Below the pieces are notes generated by a model. That model ran no database searches, had not been told where the DNA came from, and saw nothing but the letters and a program-made list of their open reading frames with translations. Positions 53,734 through 64,000 of a stretch of 64,000 nt of DNA are shown here, one piece after another (position 1 is the stretch's first letter; each line of letters opens with the position of its first letter). Both the position numbers and the translations under genes were made by a program. Origin of the DNA: Scylla paramamosain (taxonomy: Eukaryota > Arthropoda > Malacostraca > Decapoda > Portunidae); NCBI RefSeq assembly GCF_035594125.1, contig NC_087161.1:8524001-8588000 (forward strand), read 5' to 3'.

Positions 53734-54522
53734 CTTTTTTTTTTTATGTAGGAGGGACACTGGCCAAGGGCAACAAACAAAAAAAAAAAAAAGCCCACTG
53801 AGGAGCCAGTCCCAGAAAAGTGTCCAAAGCGTTAGTCAAAAATTGAAGGATTAGTGTCTTGTAACCTTCCTCTTGAAGAAATTCAAGTCATAGGAAGGTG
53901 GAAATACAGAAGCAGGCAGGGAGTTCCAGAGTTTACCAGAGAAAGAGATCAGTGATTGAGAATACTGGTTAACTCTTGCGTTAGAGAGGTGGACAAAATA
54001 GGGGTGAGAGAAAGAAGAAACTGTTGTGGAGGGAAGCTGCGGGAGGAGGAGAGGCATGCAGTTAGCAAAATCAGAAGAGCAGTTAGCATGAAAATAGCAG
54101 TAGAAGACAGCTGGAGATACAACATTGCGGCGATGAGAGAGAGGCAGAAGACAGTCAGTTAGAGGAGAGGAGTTGATGAGACGAAAAGCTTTTTATTCCA
54201 CCCTGTCTAGAAGAGCGGTATGAGTGGAACCCCAAGAAGGTCATTGCTGAATAATAAAAGAGTGGGTGACAGGACAAAACCCTTAGGAACACCACAGTTA
54301 ATAGATTTACGAGAAGACCAGTGACCGTCTTCTACAGCAGTAATAGAACGGTCAGAAAGGAAACTTGAGATGAAGTTACAGAGAGAAGGATAGAAGCCAT
54401 AGGAGGGTAGTTTGGAATTGAAAGCTTTGTGCCAGACTCTATCAAAAGCTCTTGATATATCTAAGTCAACAACAAAAGTTTTACCAAAATCTCTAAAAGA
54501 GGAAGACCAAGACTGAGTAAGG
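53734..54522 (-). mobile_element. J1 LINE, internally deleted fragment (copy g)
   Basis: T-run tail at about 53734-53743 and the J1 3' UTR. The minus-strand C-terminal tail (FSGKLWNSLPASVFPPSYDL) extends to the GGTTCCACTC region at 54231, then jumps directly to the RT palm (SNDLLG..., [44 protein letters not shown]) at 54236-54500. About 490 bp including the YADD motif are deleted. Homology stops near 54522. Confidence 0.85.
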
Positions 54523-55224
54523 AAGATAGACTGGGATAAGGAAGGGAGCGAGAGCTGGCCACTCATTTTAAAAAGAGGCCCGTATGATTCGAAAATTTGT
54601 CCACGACAGACAAGATCTCCCCCCACAACGCATCCCAGCCCAGACACCCAACCTTCATATACAGGACAACCTCAAAAGGTGGCCCCTCTGGTGAGCGGCA
54701 TCGTTGACCCTTATTGGCAACCTAACTATGGGAACTATTTAGTCTGGTCCATCACTGACGACCTTGCTAGCATGGGTAGCCCTCTACTCCTAAGAAGGGT
54801 GGAGCAGGAGCCAAAGTCCCCTCTAGCCTCGCTCGCCAGCTCAGAGGGACCCTCAAGCGCCCCCCACCACAACAAGGTGGTTCCCACTATGGGGGGACCA
54901 CCGCGGGAGCAACATCGTCGAGGGTGATTTACTCTAGTTTAAAGCATGACTGCAGAGCGACAGGCGCCCCTGGGGAATCCTGCTGTGCTGCGGGGGCCTC
55001 CAAGGGGAACAAGGAGGATCCCTCTCCGGCTTAGCCGGGGAAATTACCGGCCTAAAAAGTGTAGAGTGTACATGTGCCCAGCTCGACGCCTGGAGGTAGA
55101 GGTATCGAGAGTAAAGACATGCCATGCCACTGGCCGATCGGATAGAACGTAGGTCAGTGGTGAGGGGCGTCAACCCCTAGGGAGTCGCTGGTCCTCTGTT
55201 ACCCCTTCGGTGGGGCGTAACAAT
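54523..55224. other. GC-rich block without recognised homology
   Basis: The highest-GC stretch in the window, with an 82-codon plus frame at 54679-54927 (GIVDPYWQPNYGNYLVWSIT) and short inverted repeats such as CCCCTAGGG. It could be a retroelement 5' region, a degraded gene or an exon cluster. I recognise no domain, and the frame lacks clear splice or stop context. Confidence 0.35.
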
Positions 55225-55330
55225 TGTTGTTATTGCTACTCCTTCTGCTACTACTAGTACTACTACTACTACGACTACTACTACTACTACTACTAGTACT
55301 ACTACTACTACTACTGTAATTATTGCTACT
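55225..55330. repeat. (ACT)n imperfect triplet array
   Basis: CTA/ACT units with ACG and AGT variants, especially 55245-55330. Confidence 0.9.
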
Positions 55331-55861
55331 ACATCACAAGATTCTCCCAGCATAGTAGCCTTCCTGCAGATATGAAATTAAATTTCTACACAAAATGTCT
55401 GATATACATCGTACAACAGGTAGCTGCTGCATACAACTTATTAAGATCAGTTTTCCGTGTTGAAGAAGGATATAATCGAAAAAAAAAAGCATATTGTATT
55501 ATGAGCGAAATGGAAGTGGTCTTTGTCGAGATCAGACTGGTGATGCGGATGTTAAAGGTAATAGGGGAGTGGTGGAAGTGATGGTGGTGACGGTAATAGT
55601 ATATTAGTAATAGTGGAACTGTGAACAAGGTGGATGAAATTATGGTGAACATGAAGTTAATGAGGTAGAGATGATAAAACTGGAGACAGAAATGGAGATC
55701 AATTTATGAGCATGCATTAATTGGTTTTGGTGGTATCAACAGCGGAAGCGAATGGGTAGAGATATTAAGGTAGGGAAACAGTGGTGGTGGTAGGTGAGGA
55801 TGCTAGTAGTACTAGTGGATGCTGTTAATGAAGAAGGCGGTAGTGGTGGTTGGTCACAAAC
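55331..55861. other. No gene recognised
   Basis: GT/GA-rich triplet-like sequence (GTGGTGGTAG repeats). Possibly intron of the candidate exon at 55862-55931. Confidence 0.35.
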
Positions 55862-55931
55862 CTGAGGTAAGGAGCGAGGACGCGATGAGCCAGACAACCA
55901 GCAGCAGACCCACCATGCCGCCACCGAGGCC
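55862..55931 (-). CDS. Candidate 70-bp exon encoding a transmembrane segment
   Basis: On minus, TGTGTGGTTGCAG precedes and GTTTGT follows a 70-bp stretch whose frame reads GLGGGMVGLLLVVWLIASSL followed by LTS, a hydrophobic helix with a Gly-rich start. GC content is much higher than in the neighbouring triplet arrays. The pattern recalls transmembrane helices of sodium-coupled solute carriers, but one helix is not enough to name a family. Chance is a real alternative, since the flanks are low-complexity and CTGCTG-rich. Confidence 0.25.
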
Positions 55932-55975
55932 CTGCAACCACACAGCTTGCGTTACTCTTACTACAGGTGTTGGTG

Positions 55976-56043
55976 CTCCTCCTACCACTGCTGCTGCTGC
56001 TGCTACTACTACTACTGCTACTACTACTACTACTATTACTACA

Positions 56044-56087
<44 letters not shown>

Positions 56088-56114
56088 ATCTATTACTACT
56101 ACTACTGCTGCTTC

Positions 56115-56161
<47 letters not shown>

Positions 56162-56183
56162 TTGTTGTTGCTGCTGCTGCTGC
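55976..56183. repeat. (ACT)n/(GCT)n imperfect triplet array
   Basis: About 208 nt of ACT then GCT/GTT units. It produces long homopolymeric reading frames in all six frames (poly-T, poly-L, poly-S, poly-A), none regarded as real genes. Confidence 0.95.
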
Positions 56184-56429
56184 AATACAATTTGAATTTA
56201 AGAAAAATCTTCAACAACTGATGCCTGCTTTTTTTTTTTATAAGAAACAATATATATTAATATATGTTGTACTTAAGAATAGAGTTTTTAGCATTCTTTA
56301 TTGATTTTTTTCAAGACTTTTAACAAGCTAAATGATTTTATATTAGATAATCTGCCCTTTGATATACTTTGTCATTACGTAAGTAACTAGACTGCCAGTA
56401 TTACCTAAGATGGATGTCATGGAGAATAC

Positions 56430-56850
56430 CATAGTGTTGAGAAAGATATGAAACAAGGCGGTATTTTGTTCCCTCTCTTAATCAAGCTTTATGTTATAAC
56501 TAAAAAACCAAGATTGCATACCTGGGTATTGGATGCCGTTTCGTTTTTTTAAGAGTAATTACTATAGATTATGCAGATGATATTGTACTTCTTTAACATT
56601 ATGCAAACCACTTAAAATCTTTATACACAAAATACTGTCTATTCAGGAGGTAAGTTGAAGCTTGGGATCAAGAAAGTAAAATCCATATGTATGATTTTGA
56701 TAGATCAAGTTACCATGGAGGTGGTAACACAGCCTAATGATGGGTTAGCTGTTGCTAATAGTTATAAATATCTTGGGCACATTAATGAGATAAATTTGAG
56801 TGATGGGTTGTTTGTGCTGATGCGATTAAAAAATTTCAATTCCCAATAAA
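56430..56850 (+). pseudogene. LINE reverse-transcriptase palm scrap
   Basis: Plus frames read DMKQGGILFPLLIKLYVI near 56445-56500, then TIDYADDIVLL near 56563-56595, and KKVKSICMILIDQVTMEVVT with NSYKYLGHINEINLSDGL at 56655-56849. The order 'G[VM][KR]QGGILSPLLF..Y', YADD and 'YKYLG' is that of an L1/RTE-like reverse transcriptase. Frames shift between blocks, and only the palm to thumb remains. The YADD catalytic motif is intact by itself, but the fragment cannot be functional. Confidence 0.6.
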
Positions 56851-57067
56851 TTCCCAATTTAATTATTTATTTATTTATTGTTTAAGAATTTGAAAAAAAA
56901 AATGTATCGATATAAGTTATTTGATATAAATTTAACTCGTGTTGTCTTAATGTCCATGGCTAAGAAATTTCTATAGTAAACAGATCATCAATAAGTAGTC
57001 GTTTAATTGCCAATACACGCAATAAATTTTTGTTATGACGTCCTCACTCTTTTTTTACTTGTTTGGT

Positions 57068-57179
<112 letters not shown>

Positions 57180-57180
57180 A

Positions 57181-59384
57181 GTTTACCAGAGAAAGGGATT
57201 AATTATTGAGAATACTGGTTAACTCTTGCATTAGAGAGGTGGACAGAATTGAGATGACAGAAAGAAGAAAACCTTGTGCAGCGAGGCCGAGGGAGGAGGG
57301 GAGGCTTGCAGTTAGTAAGATCAGAAGAGCAGTTAGCATGAAAATAGTGGTAAAAGACTGCAAGAGATGCAACATTGCGGCGATGAGAGAGATGCTAAAG
57401 ACAGTTAGTTAGAGGAGAGATGAGACGAAAAGCTTTTGATTCCACCCTGTCTTAGAAGAGCGGTATGAGTGGAACACCCGACATGTGAAGCATACTCCAT
57501 ACATGGACGAATAAGGCCCTTGTACATAGCAAATGGTGGGAGGGGGTGAGATAAAACTGGCGGAGACGTCTCGGAACGCTTAACTTCATAGAAGCTCTTT
57601 TAGTTAGAGATGAGATGTGAAGTTTCGAGTTTAGATTATGAGAAGAGGAGACACCGAAGATGTTCAGTGTGGAAGAGGGGGACAGTTGAGTGTCAATAAA
57701 GAAGAGGGGATAGTTGGAAGATAGTTTGGAAGGTTGTGTCGAGTTGATAGATGGAGGAATTGAGTTTTTGAGGCATTAAACAATACCAAGTTTGATCTGC
57801 CCCAATCAGAAATTTTAGAAAGATCAGAAGTGAAGCGTTCTGTGGCTCCCCAGCGTGAAATGTTTACCTCCTAAAGGGTTGGACGTCTATGAAAAGACGT
57901 AGAAAAGTGCAGGGTGGTATCATCAGCGTAGGAGTGGAGAGGACAAGAAGTTTGGTTTAGAAGATCATTAATGAATAATAAGAAGAGAGTGGGTGACAGG
58001 ACAGAACCCTGAGGAGCACCACTGTTAATAGATTTAGGAGAAGAACAATGACCGTCTACCACAGCAGCAATGGAACGGTCAGAAAGGAAACTTGAGATGA
58101 AGTTACAGGGAAAAGGATAGAAGCCGTAGGAGGGTAATTTTTTAAATAAAATCTTTGTGCCAGACTCTATCAAAAGCTTTTGATATGTTCAAGGCAACAG
58201 CAAAAGTTTCACCAAAATCTCTTAAAGAGGATGACTTAGTAAGAAAGCCAGATCACCAGTAAAGCGTCCTTGACGGAACCCATATTGGTGATCAGATAGA
58301 AGGTTGTGAAGAGATAGATGCTTAAGAATCTTCCTTCAGAATCTTTAAAAACTTTAGATAGGGAGGAAGTTAAAGCAATAGTTTGAGGGATTAGAACGGT
58401 TATCATTCTTAGGAACAGGCTGAATGTAAGCAAATTTTCAACAAGAAGGAAAGGTAGATGTTGACAGACAAGGTTGAAAGTTTGACTAGACAAGGTGCAA
58501 TTACAGAAGCGCAGTTTTGGAGAATAATAGGAGGGATTCCATCAGTTCCATAAGCTTTTCGAGGGTTTAGGTAAGCGAGGGCATGGAAAACATCGTTGTG
58601 AAGAATTTTAATAGGCAGCATGAAGTAGTCAGAGGGTCTAGGAGAGGGAGGAACAAGCCCTGAATCGTTTAAGATAGAGTTTTTAGCAAAGGTTTGAGCG
58701 AAGAGGTCAGCTTGAGAGATAAATGTGATAGCAGTGGTGCCATCTGATTGAAATAAAGGAGGGAAAGAAGAAGCAAAGTTATTGGAGATGTTTTTGGCTA
58801 GGTGCCAGAGGTCACGAAGGGAGTTAGAAATTGAAAGATTTTGACACTTTCTGTTAATGAAGGACTTTTGGTTAGTTGGAGAATAGACTTGGCACGGTTG
58901 CGGATAGAAATATAAAGCGCATGAGATTCTGGTGATGGAAGGCTCCATTACCTTTTGTGGAGCACCTCTCTATTATGTATAACACGGCAACAGGTTATGT
59001 TAAGGCAAGGTTTGGAAGGTTTATGTCGAGGAAAAAGAGTGACGAATGTATGTATGCCTCCATGCCAGAATGTGCTCCACTTTGGAAGTTAAGTAGTCAA
59101 AGAATTTTTTATAGCCAGAGGAGTTAGGTGAGAGGTATACAGTACAGATAAATTTAGTTTGAGAGTGACTCTGTAGTGGTAGCCAGATTTAAGAGCGTGG
59201 GCATGATGAGATCAGGTTAAGTCGATGCTCACATAGATGCAACATCCAGCTTTGGAATGAAAATGAGGATAGAGAAAGTAGGTGGGGATAGAAAAGGGGC
59301 TACTATCAGTTAACCCAGACACCTGTGTTTCAGTGAGGAAAAGAAGATGAGGTTTAGTAGAGGAGAGGTGGTGTTCTACAAATT
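57181..59384 (-). mobile_element. J1 LINE, truncated and internally deleted (copy h)
   Basis: J1 homology starts at 57181 (GTTTACCAGAGAAAGGGAT), inside the C-terminal coding, so the 3' end is missing. The minus strand continues through the thumb, RT palm ([30 protein letters not shown], 58173-57871), fingers (58493-58236), connector (58948-58409), then jumps near 59069 to the endonuclease part ([20 protein letters not shown], 59418-59212). About 600 bp of endonuclease are deleted. The 5' side ends in an A25 run at 59386-59410. Confidence 0.83.
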
Positions 59385-59442
59385 GGAAAAAAAAAAAAAA
59401 AAAAAAAAAATTTTCCATGGTGTGTGTGTGTAGGGAATAAAT

Positions 59443-59444
<2 letters not shown>

Positions 59445-59533
<89 letters not shown>
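59445..59533. repeat. (TA)n microsatellite
   Basis: About 89-nt TA array between J1 copies h and i. Confidence 0.98.
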
Positions 59534-59536
<3 letters not shown>

Positions 59537-59553
59537 AAAAAAACAAAAAAAAC

Positions 59554-59844
59554 TAGGATGACAATCCCAAAAGAAAGTTCAAAAGGATCATTAAAAAATG
59601 TGAGGACAATTTCCTTGATACCTCCGTCTGGAAAGTGTTTAAGTCATAGGTAGTAGGCACAGAGCTCCAGAGTTTACCAGAAGGGATGAATGCCTGAGAA
59701 TACTGGTGAACTCTTGCTTTAAAGAAATAGATAGAATAAGGATCAGTAAAAGCAAAAAGTCTTGTTCAATGAGACCGCATATTAAAAGTGAAAATATTTG
59801 AAGATAGCAAAACCAACATTACAGCGATGAGAGGCTGAAAACAG
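59554..59844 (-). mobile_element. Diverged J1-related 3' fragment (copy i), cut by an LTR
   Basis: Blocks GAGCTCCAGAGTTTACCAGA, GAGAATACTGGTGAACTCTT and GCGATGAGAGGCTGAAAACA follow J1 order with many substitutions and short gaps, so it is older or belongs to a sister family. Homology stops at ACAG (59841-59844), exactly where the Gypsy LTR starts. Confidence 0.75.
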
Positions 59845-60524
59845 TGTAACGGTGTCACATAATTGATAATAATATGTATTGTATTTATAATGCCTTGCCT
59901 GATTAGCAATATAAGTGTATGTATACATATATGCATAAGTGTAGATAGTGGGTGTTGGCGCATATGGGTGGGGCGGATATGATAACGCCACCCTACGTCA
60001 CACACACACACCATGGAACTTTCCATACTCCTTTTATTGCCATCGATAAGTAGTCGGTAGCACCTACATTATAGTATCTAAGTATTCTCTAAAGTTAATA
60101 TCTCCCTAATGTATTTTGGCATGTATTACTCTTAGCTATAAGTAGCTTTTCCCTTGCCTTATTTATGTCATTAGAGAGTTATAATTATGAATATATTCAT
60201 GTGCTGTGAGTGCGGTCAACCCGCCCCTATTTCTACTGTCAGCACTTTTTGAAGGCGCTAAGCGTCCCTTGTGTCGGCTCCGGCAGTCTCTTGCCAGGGT
60301 GTAACGCTGTACCATGCAGAGGACATCCGTTGTCCCGTACGCGCCACACCCTTCTCCAGAACTCTGTACATATATCTAAATATACCTATTTTTATACGTT
60401 CACCTTTGACATTCACCTGAAAACCACAGAAACTCACCAAGAGTGACTTTACCTATTATATAAAGGTAAGAAACTAATGAACAGTGTCCAGTGGTAATTG
60501 ATAATTCAAAACCACACCGGAACA
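59845..60524 (+). repeat. 5' LTR of a Ty3/Gypsy element
   Basis: 680 bp from TGTAACGGTG to CACCGGAACA. The ends are imperfect inverted repeats (reverse complement of the right end: TGTTCCGGTG). It interrupts J1 copy i. The next bases, TTTGGTGGCAGCGGTGGGAT, form the leader/primer-site region. The 3' LTR is outside the window, so the duplication cannot be checked. Confidence 0.78.
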
Positions 60525-60547
60525 TTTGGTGGCAGCGGTGGGATACG
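60525..60547 (+). promoter_or_regulatory. Putative primer-binding/leader motif
   Basis: TTTGGTGGCAGCGGTGGGAT directly follows the LTR. Nearly the same 17-mer lies inside the right repeat of the short LTR-type element (minus strand, about 7025-7009). The matching tRNA was not determined. Confidence 0.5.
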
Positions 60548-61020
60548 AATAACTAACTCCAGTGCCAAGTGCAACAACAATAAACATTGGTTGAAAGTGA
60601 AGTGGTGAACGGACACAGTGAACGGAGAAAACGGCAAACAGTGGCAAGGTAGTGAGGAGAGCAGAGGAGCGAGCCGGCGTTGTTTACAGAACTTACGCTG
60701 ACACACCAAAACACTCGCACCCAGCCAAGAGCGACGCACCTAACGGTCTCGCCTTACTCACCCAGCCTGCCACTCCCAAGATTCACTTCTCCTTGTTATT
60801 AAAGGAGGAGACTTAAAAGACTTGAGGAGAAACCTAACAATTCTTTGGTTTCCCCTCGGTCAAATTATTCGTCGTAGATTCTCGGCGAAGACATCATCGG
60901 CGCAGACATTCCCGGCGCAGACCAACACATCTCCCACCTGCAGGAATCCTGCAGGATTCTACAAGAACACTACTATCCTAAGAGGAGCTTCCCAAGACGG
61001 AAGGAGTCTTCCTAAGAAGA

Positions 61021-61177
<157 letters not shown>

Positions 61178-61584
61178 AAGTGTGAATTTCTCCGGCTACA
61201 GCCGTGAGTACAGACACTTAGTGGTACACCACACCAATATTAAATAAAACACTTGTGGTAACGCAAACACTGTTAGGGTTCATGTATAACTTACCTATTT
61301 CACAGTGATGTTACTTATGTGGAAATTAAAATAATTTAGTTTGCCTCTTAAACACCGTTTTCTTTTTCTGCTGGACGGAGCGCTCGCTCCCGTTTTCTTT
61401 TAAGTGTTCAGGGATAACTAGGATAATTCCATTTCTGTCCCTAAACCTTCAATTCTGTTAAAATTTTCACACTTCTCAAAATACTAACCATTCATCCTTT
61501 AAGAGTGGAAACGCCTTTGGACGATGGAAACGTAATTTAAGTGTGTAATTAATACCTAATTAAGATAGTAATAATACTACATTT

Positions 61585-62577
61585 ATGGCTAAAGTTGAGA
61601 AGTTAGCTGAAATTTATGAACTGGAGTGTCATTTCCAAGCGGAAAATAGTGACACTAGATCATCAGAAGCACTATCAACGGAACCAAAACCCACTACAGT
61701 GGAAAATACCGTGCCTCATGAGGACGGAAACGTGTTGATTACAAGATCAGGGAATAAATACCCATCATTATCAGCAGCAACCATGGCTAATCCTAATGCT
61801 TCTGCTTCAGCCTCTACTGGCTCTCCTCAAGCCTTGCATGCATCTACTACACTTAAGGTACTTCCTATTCCTGAAACAATATCAGCATTTCGCGTAGAAA
61901 ACCCGCAAGAAAGAGCTCATGATTTCATTCGTTTGTGTGAGGATGTTATGACAAGATCAAATACTATCACCGATGAAGACAAGATCTCTTTCGTCAGATC
62001 TAAATTGGCTGGAGAAGCAGCACACATGATGAATACCAGCGCTTTTAGTCCGCTTGAAATAGGGACTAGTTATGCAAATTTCAAGAAAAATTTCTTGAAC
62101 ATTTTTAGGGGTAAGAGTCAAACTGACCTCATGGTACTAGCCTCCAAGGTGGGTCTTAGATTTGCAGCTGAAATTAACTCTCTTCACGAAATAAAAGCCT
62201 TAATTCCTACACATCAGTTCGTAACGGACTTCATGGATGTCTTACGACTTAACAACTGGTTCCAAGGAAACAGTATGACAGAAACAGATTTCAGAAGACT
62301 TCTGGAATTCATCTTTTACATATCATTGGCGAATGGGGAAGTGAAGAAAACCGCAAGTCATTTTCGTTTTAAACCGGGAGACACAGTAGCTGACCTTGCA
62401 GTCCTGATTCGAGAGAAAAGAGGGCTACCTGGTGCCTCTCCGGAAACTCAAACCTCATTGGTTGCTCCACTCATGGATGACGACCAATCTCAACCTTGTG
62501 TGGCAGCCATGGCAAGGCCTGGAAATGTCTGTTCGTACTGCCATAAAATAGGTCATGTTGAAAAAAAGATGTTATAA
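61585..62577 (+). CDS. Gypsy Gag (capsid and start of nucleocapsid)
   Basis: ATG at 61585 (ACATTTATGGCTAAAG) opens 330 codons. The first 100 residues are low-complexity and Ser/Thr/Ala-rich. The capsid-like region (about 115-290) includes AFRVENPQERAHDFIRLCED, DKISFVRSKLAGEAAHMM and FKKNFLNIFRG, an arrangement typical of Ty3/Gypsy capsids that assemble the particle. The frame reaches the nucleocapsid knuckle C-x2-C-x4-H (CSYCHKIGH, residues about 314-322) and then ends early at TAA 62575-62577. The final Cys of the knuckle lies in the next frame after an A7 run (62561-62567). Gag overlaps the following frame by 23 nt. Confidence 0.78.
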   Translation: MAKVEKLAEIYELECHFQAENSDTRSSEALSTEPKPTTVENTVPHEDGNVLITRSGNKYPSLSAATMANPNASASASTGSPQALHASTTLKVLPIPETISAFRVENPQERAHDFIRLCEDVMTRSNTITDEDKISFVRSKLAGEAAHMMNTSAFSPLEIGTSYANFKKNFLNIFRGKSQTDLMVLASKVGLRFAAEINSLHEIKALIPTHQFVTDFMDVLRLNNWFQGNSMTETDFRRLLEFIFYISLANGEVKKTASHFRFKPGDTVADLAVLIREKRGLPGASPETQTSLVAPLMDDDQSQPCVAAMARPGNVCSYCHKIGHVEKKML

Positions 62578-62875
62578 GAAACAAAAGGACCAGAAATTGG
62601 CAGCAAATAAATCCGATTTGGAGAACAAAACAAAAGGGGGTAATCTCTCTGTTAGACCAAAACCAGGTGCATCACCCCACATGAAAACTGGTAGGACAAG
62701 ATCCTACAGGGACGTCGCTACCCAATACTGCCTCATACATGGCCAGTGTAAACACTCATCAGAGCAATGTAAAGATATAATCAATATGAGAATTGAAAAA
62801 CAGGTCAGAGCTAACCTGAACAGTACAAGGCAGTCAGGGGAAGACCAGCGCACAGTAGTAAACAAACCCGGCTAA
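62555..62875 (+). CDS. Gypsy Gag/Pol continuation, shifted frame
   Basis: An open frame overlapping the Gag end. It carries the missing last Cys of the knuckle (KRCYKKQK), a Lys-rich nucleocapsid tail, and YCLIHGQCKHSSEQCKDI, a Cys/His cluster common just before protease in invertebrate Gypsy elements. The listed ATG is not a real start, since the segment is reached only by a shift at the A7 run. It ends at a stop at 62873-62875, 12 nt before the next block starts. Confidence 0.6.
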   Translation: MLKKRCYKKQKDQKLAANKSDLENKTKGGNLSVRPKPGASPHMKTGRTRSYRDVATQYCLIHGQCKHSSEQCKDIINMRIEKQVRANLNSTRQSGEDQRTVVNKPG

Positions 62876-62886
62876 AACATCTAAAT

Positions 62887-63453
62887 GTGCAAGACGCTGA
62901 GGCAGCAAATTCTTCTGACATGTCAGTGCATTCAACCATAAATGCTGCCAACAACCAAACAAACATAATGGCATTACCAACTAGGGTAGGTAAGCATCGC
63001 TTATCTTTGGCTGTAGACACTGGAGCCACAGTAAACGTGATCTCTGAAGAATCTTACAAGATTTTGAAACGGAATTCACGCGGTGGTAAATGGATACTCC
63101 GTCCAAGTGACTTGAATCTTTCTGGTGTCACAGGGTCAGCCCTGAAAATCTTAGGAAAAATTTCCTTACCAATAAGTCTATCTAAGCATACTCAGCTTAT
63201 TCAAACTGATTTCTATGTAGTCAGTAACTTTAAACTTCCTTCTGACGGCTTATTAGGGCTAAGAGCCATGAAGTCTCACCAGATAGTAATCTATCCAAAG
63301 CAAAATACAGTCATGTACTGCGGACGACATCTGGAAGGGATGAAACATCCTGCACCTTTGGTTTCCAGGCAACCCAGAAACGGTTCTTTATCACGGAAGG
63401 GACAAAGATCCAATGGGAGCCTCAAACGATTCCATCTGTCCGGTCTCCTATGA
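62887..63453 (+). CDS. Gypsy aspartic protease region
   Basis: 188 codons in the original Gag frame. Retropepsin motifs are LAVDTGATVNVISEESY (catalytic D-T-G at 63016-63024) and the flap and C-terminal parts SGVTGSALKILGK and PSDGLLGLRAM (the I/L-L-G-[LR] motif). The enzyme cleaves the Gag-Pol polyprotein. From about 63350 the sense frame moves to another phase, so the last 30-35 codons here are probably out of frame. Confidence 0.75.
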   Translation: MQDAEAANSSDMSVHSTINAANNQTNIMALPTRVGKHRLSLAVDTGATVNVISEESYKILKRNSRGGKWILRPSDLNLSGVTGSALKILGKISLPISLSKHTQLIQTDFYVVSNFKLPSDGLLGLRAMKSHQIVIYPKQNTVMYCGRHLEGMKHPAPLVSRQPRNGSLSRKGQRSNGSLKRFHLSGLL

Positions 63454-64000
63454 GAGATAAGGATATGACAGAAGCATGGAGGGAAGCAAAAGCAATTGTC
63501 AATGCCAGTTATGACATTCCTGCTCGTGTGGCAAAACGGATTACAATTCGTGTTCCAGAAGCTCCTGTAGGCAGTGATATCTGTCTTGAAGGTATAGGTA
63601 ATGTTAGGCGATTGGCTGTTGAATCGACTTTTTCCACAATTAGAAAGGGTCATGTCACTGATGCTTTGGTGGTGAACACTACTGGAAGTTCTGTAAGGAT
63701 CAAACAAGGTCTTTTCCTTGGAAAGTGCCTGGTTTATGACAAGAAAGTGGTACCAGAACCCAGTATTCTGCCTGGAGCCTGCGTCTCTTCGGTGAGTCAG
63801 TCTGCTGTTGACACCGAGCTGGGGCAGGCGCCAACCCTATGTTCGTTTGTCAATGTTGTGGACTACCCCGAAATGAGGCCCGCGCTCTTGGACTTATTGG
63901 GGAAGTATCGCAATGTCCTGGCACTACCTGGAGAATCCTTAGGTGTGACCGATCGAGCGGAACACCACATTAGGTTAAAACCAAACACTAAGCCAGTATA
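63357..64000 (+). CDS. Gypsy Pol spacer and RT start, partial
   Basis: This frame stays open for about 214 codons to the window edge. It begins FGFQATQKRFFITEGTKIQW, continues through a protease-to-RT linker rich in Val/Pro, and reaches LLGKYRNVLALPGESLGVTD followed by HHIRLKPNTKPVY. That is the N-terminal RT entry typical of Ty3/Gypsy ('L...Y.D..A..G.DLG.T....H.I.......P'). It has no start of its own and is joined to protease by a frame change near 63350. RT catalytic motifs lie outside the window. Confidence 0.7.

Noticed and set aside
55819..56304. Poly-T, poly-L, poly-S and poly-A frames of 80-160 codons
   Set aside because: These are six-frame translations of the ACT/GCT triplet array, with no conserved domain outside it.
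60210..60446. Short frames inside the LTR
   Set aside because: They lie within the 680-bp LTR, have no domain, and are probably chance.

Overview
The window looks like a piece of an arthropod genome, most likely a decapod crustacean. The evidence is eleven long (TA)n arrays (about 1.5 kb in total), other dinucleotide and trinucleotide arrays, and several non-LTR retrotransposon families of the kinds I associate with crab and shrimp genomes. The species is an inference. There is no operon structure, and I recognised no tRNA or rRNA genes.

Nearly all of the sequence is mobile-element DNA in various states of decay. The main family, called J1 here, is a Jockey-like LINE (endonuclease plus reverse transcriptase, no RNase H seen). 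It has at least nine copies or fragments: 2242-2761(-), 9078-12112(-), 19127-21484(-), 36140-37721(-), 40284-43574(+), 43681-46866(-), 53734-54522(-), 57181-59384(-) and 59554-59844(-), plus a scrap at 48584-48640(+). The copies at 40284-43574 and 43681-46866 are nearly full length and lie tail to tail. Other families are LINE B with zinc-knuckle ORF1 and RNase H (12390-16034(-), 28790-32705(+)), LINE C (17041-22978(-), split by a J1 insertion), LINE D with RNase H (48650-52660(-), split by a hAT-type MITE), CR1-like pieces (4141-5160, 35455-35945, 36627-36806), a DIRS-like element (22979-25300(-)), a Penelope-like element with GIY-YIG motif (47831-48580(-)), a hAT transposase remnant (33090-34690(+)), a Ty3/Gypsy gag remnant (27205-27870(-)), a short LTR-type element (5747-7186) and the 5' part of a Ty3/Gypsy element (59845 to the right edge, +).

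A multicopy arthropod gene family of unknown function occupies 832-3344(-). It is broken by frameshifts and by a J1 fragment whose removal restores the reading frame.

Only three short stretches look like possible host coding exons: an immunoglobulin-domain exon at 1-136(-), a THAP zinc-finger coding segment at 39492-39701(+), and a weak candidate transmembrane exon at 55862-55931(-).

The most informative structures are the nested insertions whose empty sites can be read (J1 in LINE C with a 10-bp duplication and a chimeric 5' end; a MITE in LINE D with an 8-bp duplication), two perfect inverted micro-duplications that look like template-switch scars, and the repeated abutment of (TA)n arrays to retroelement ends. 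I found no gene cluster or new multi-gene system.
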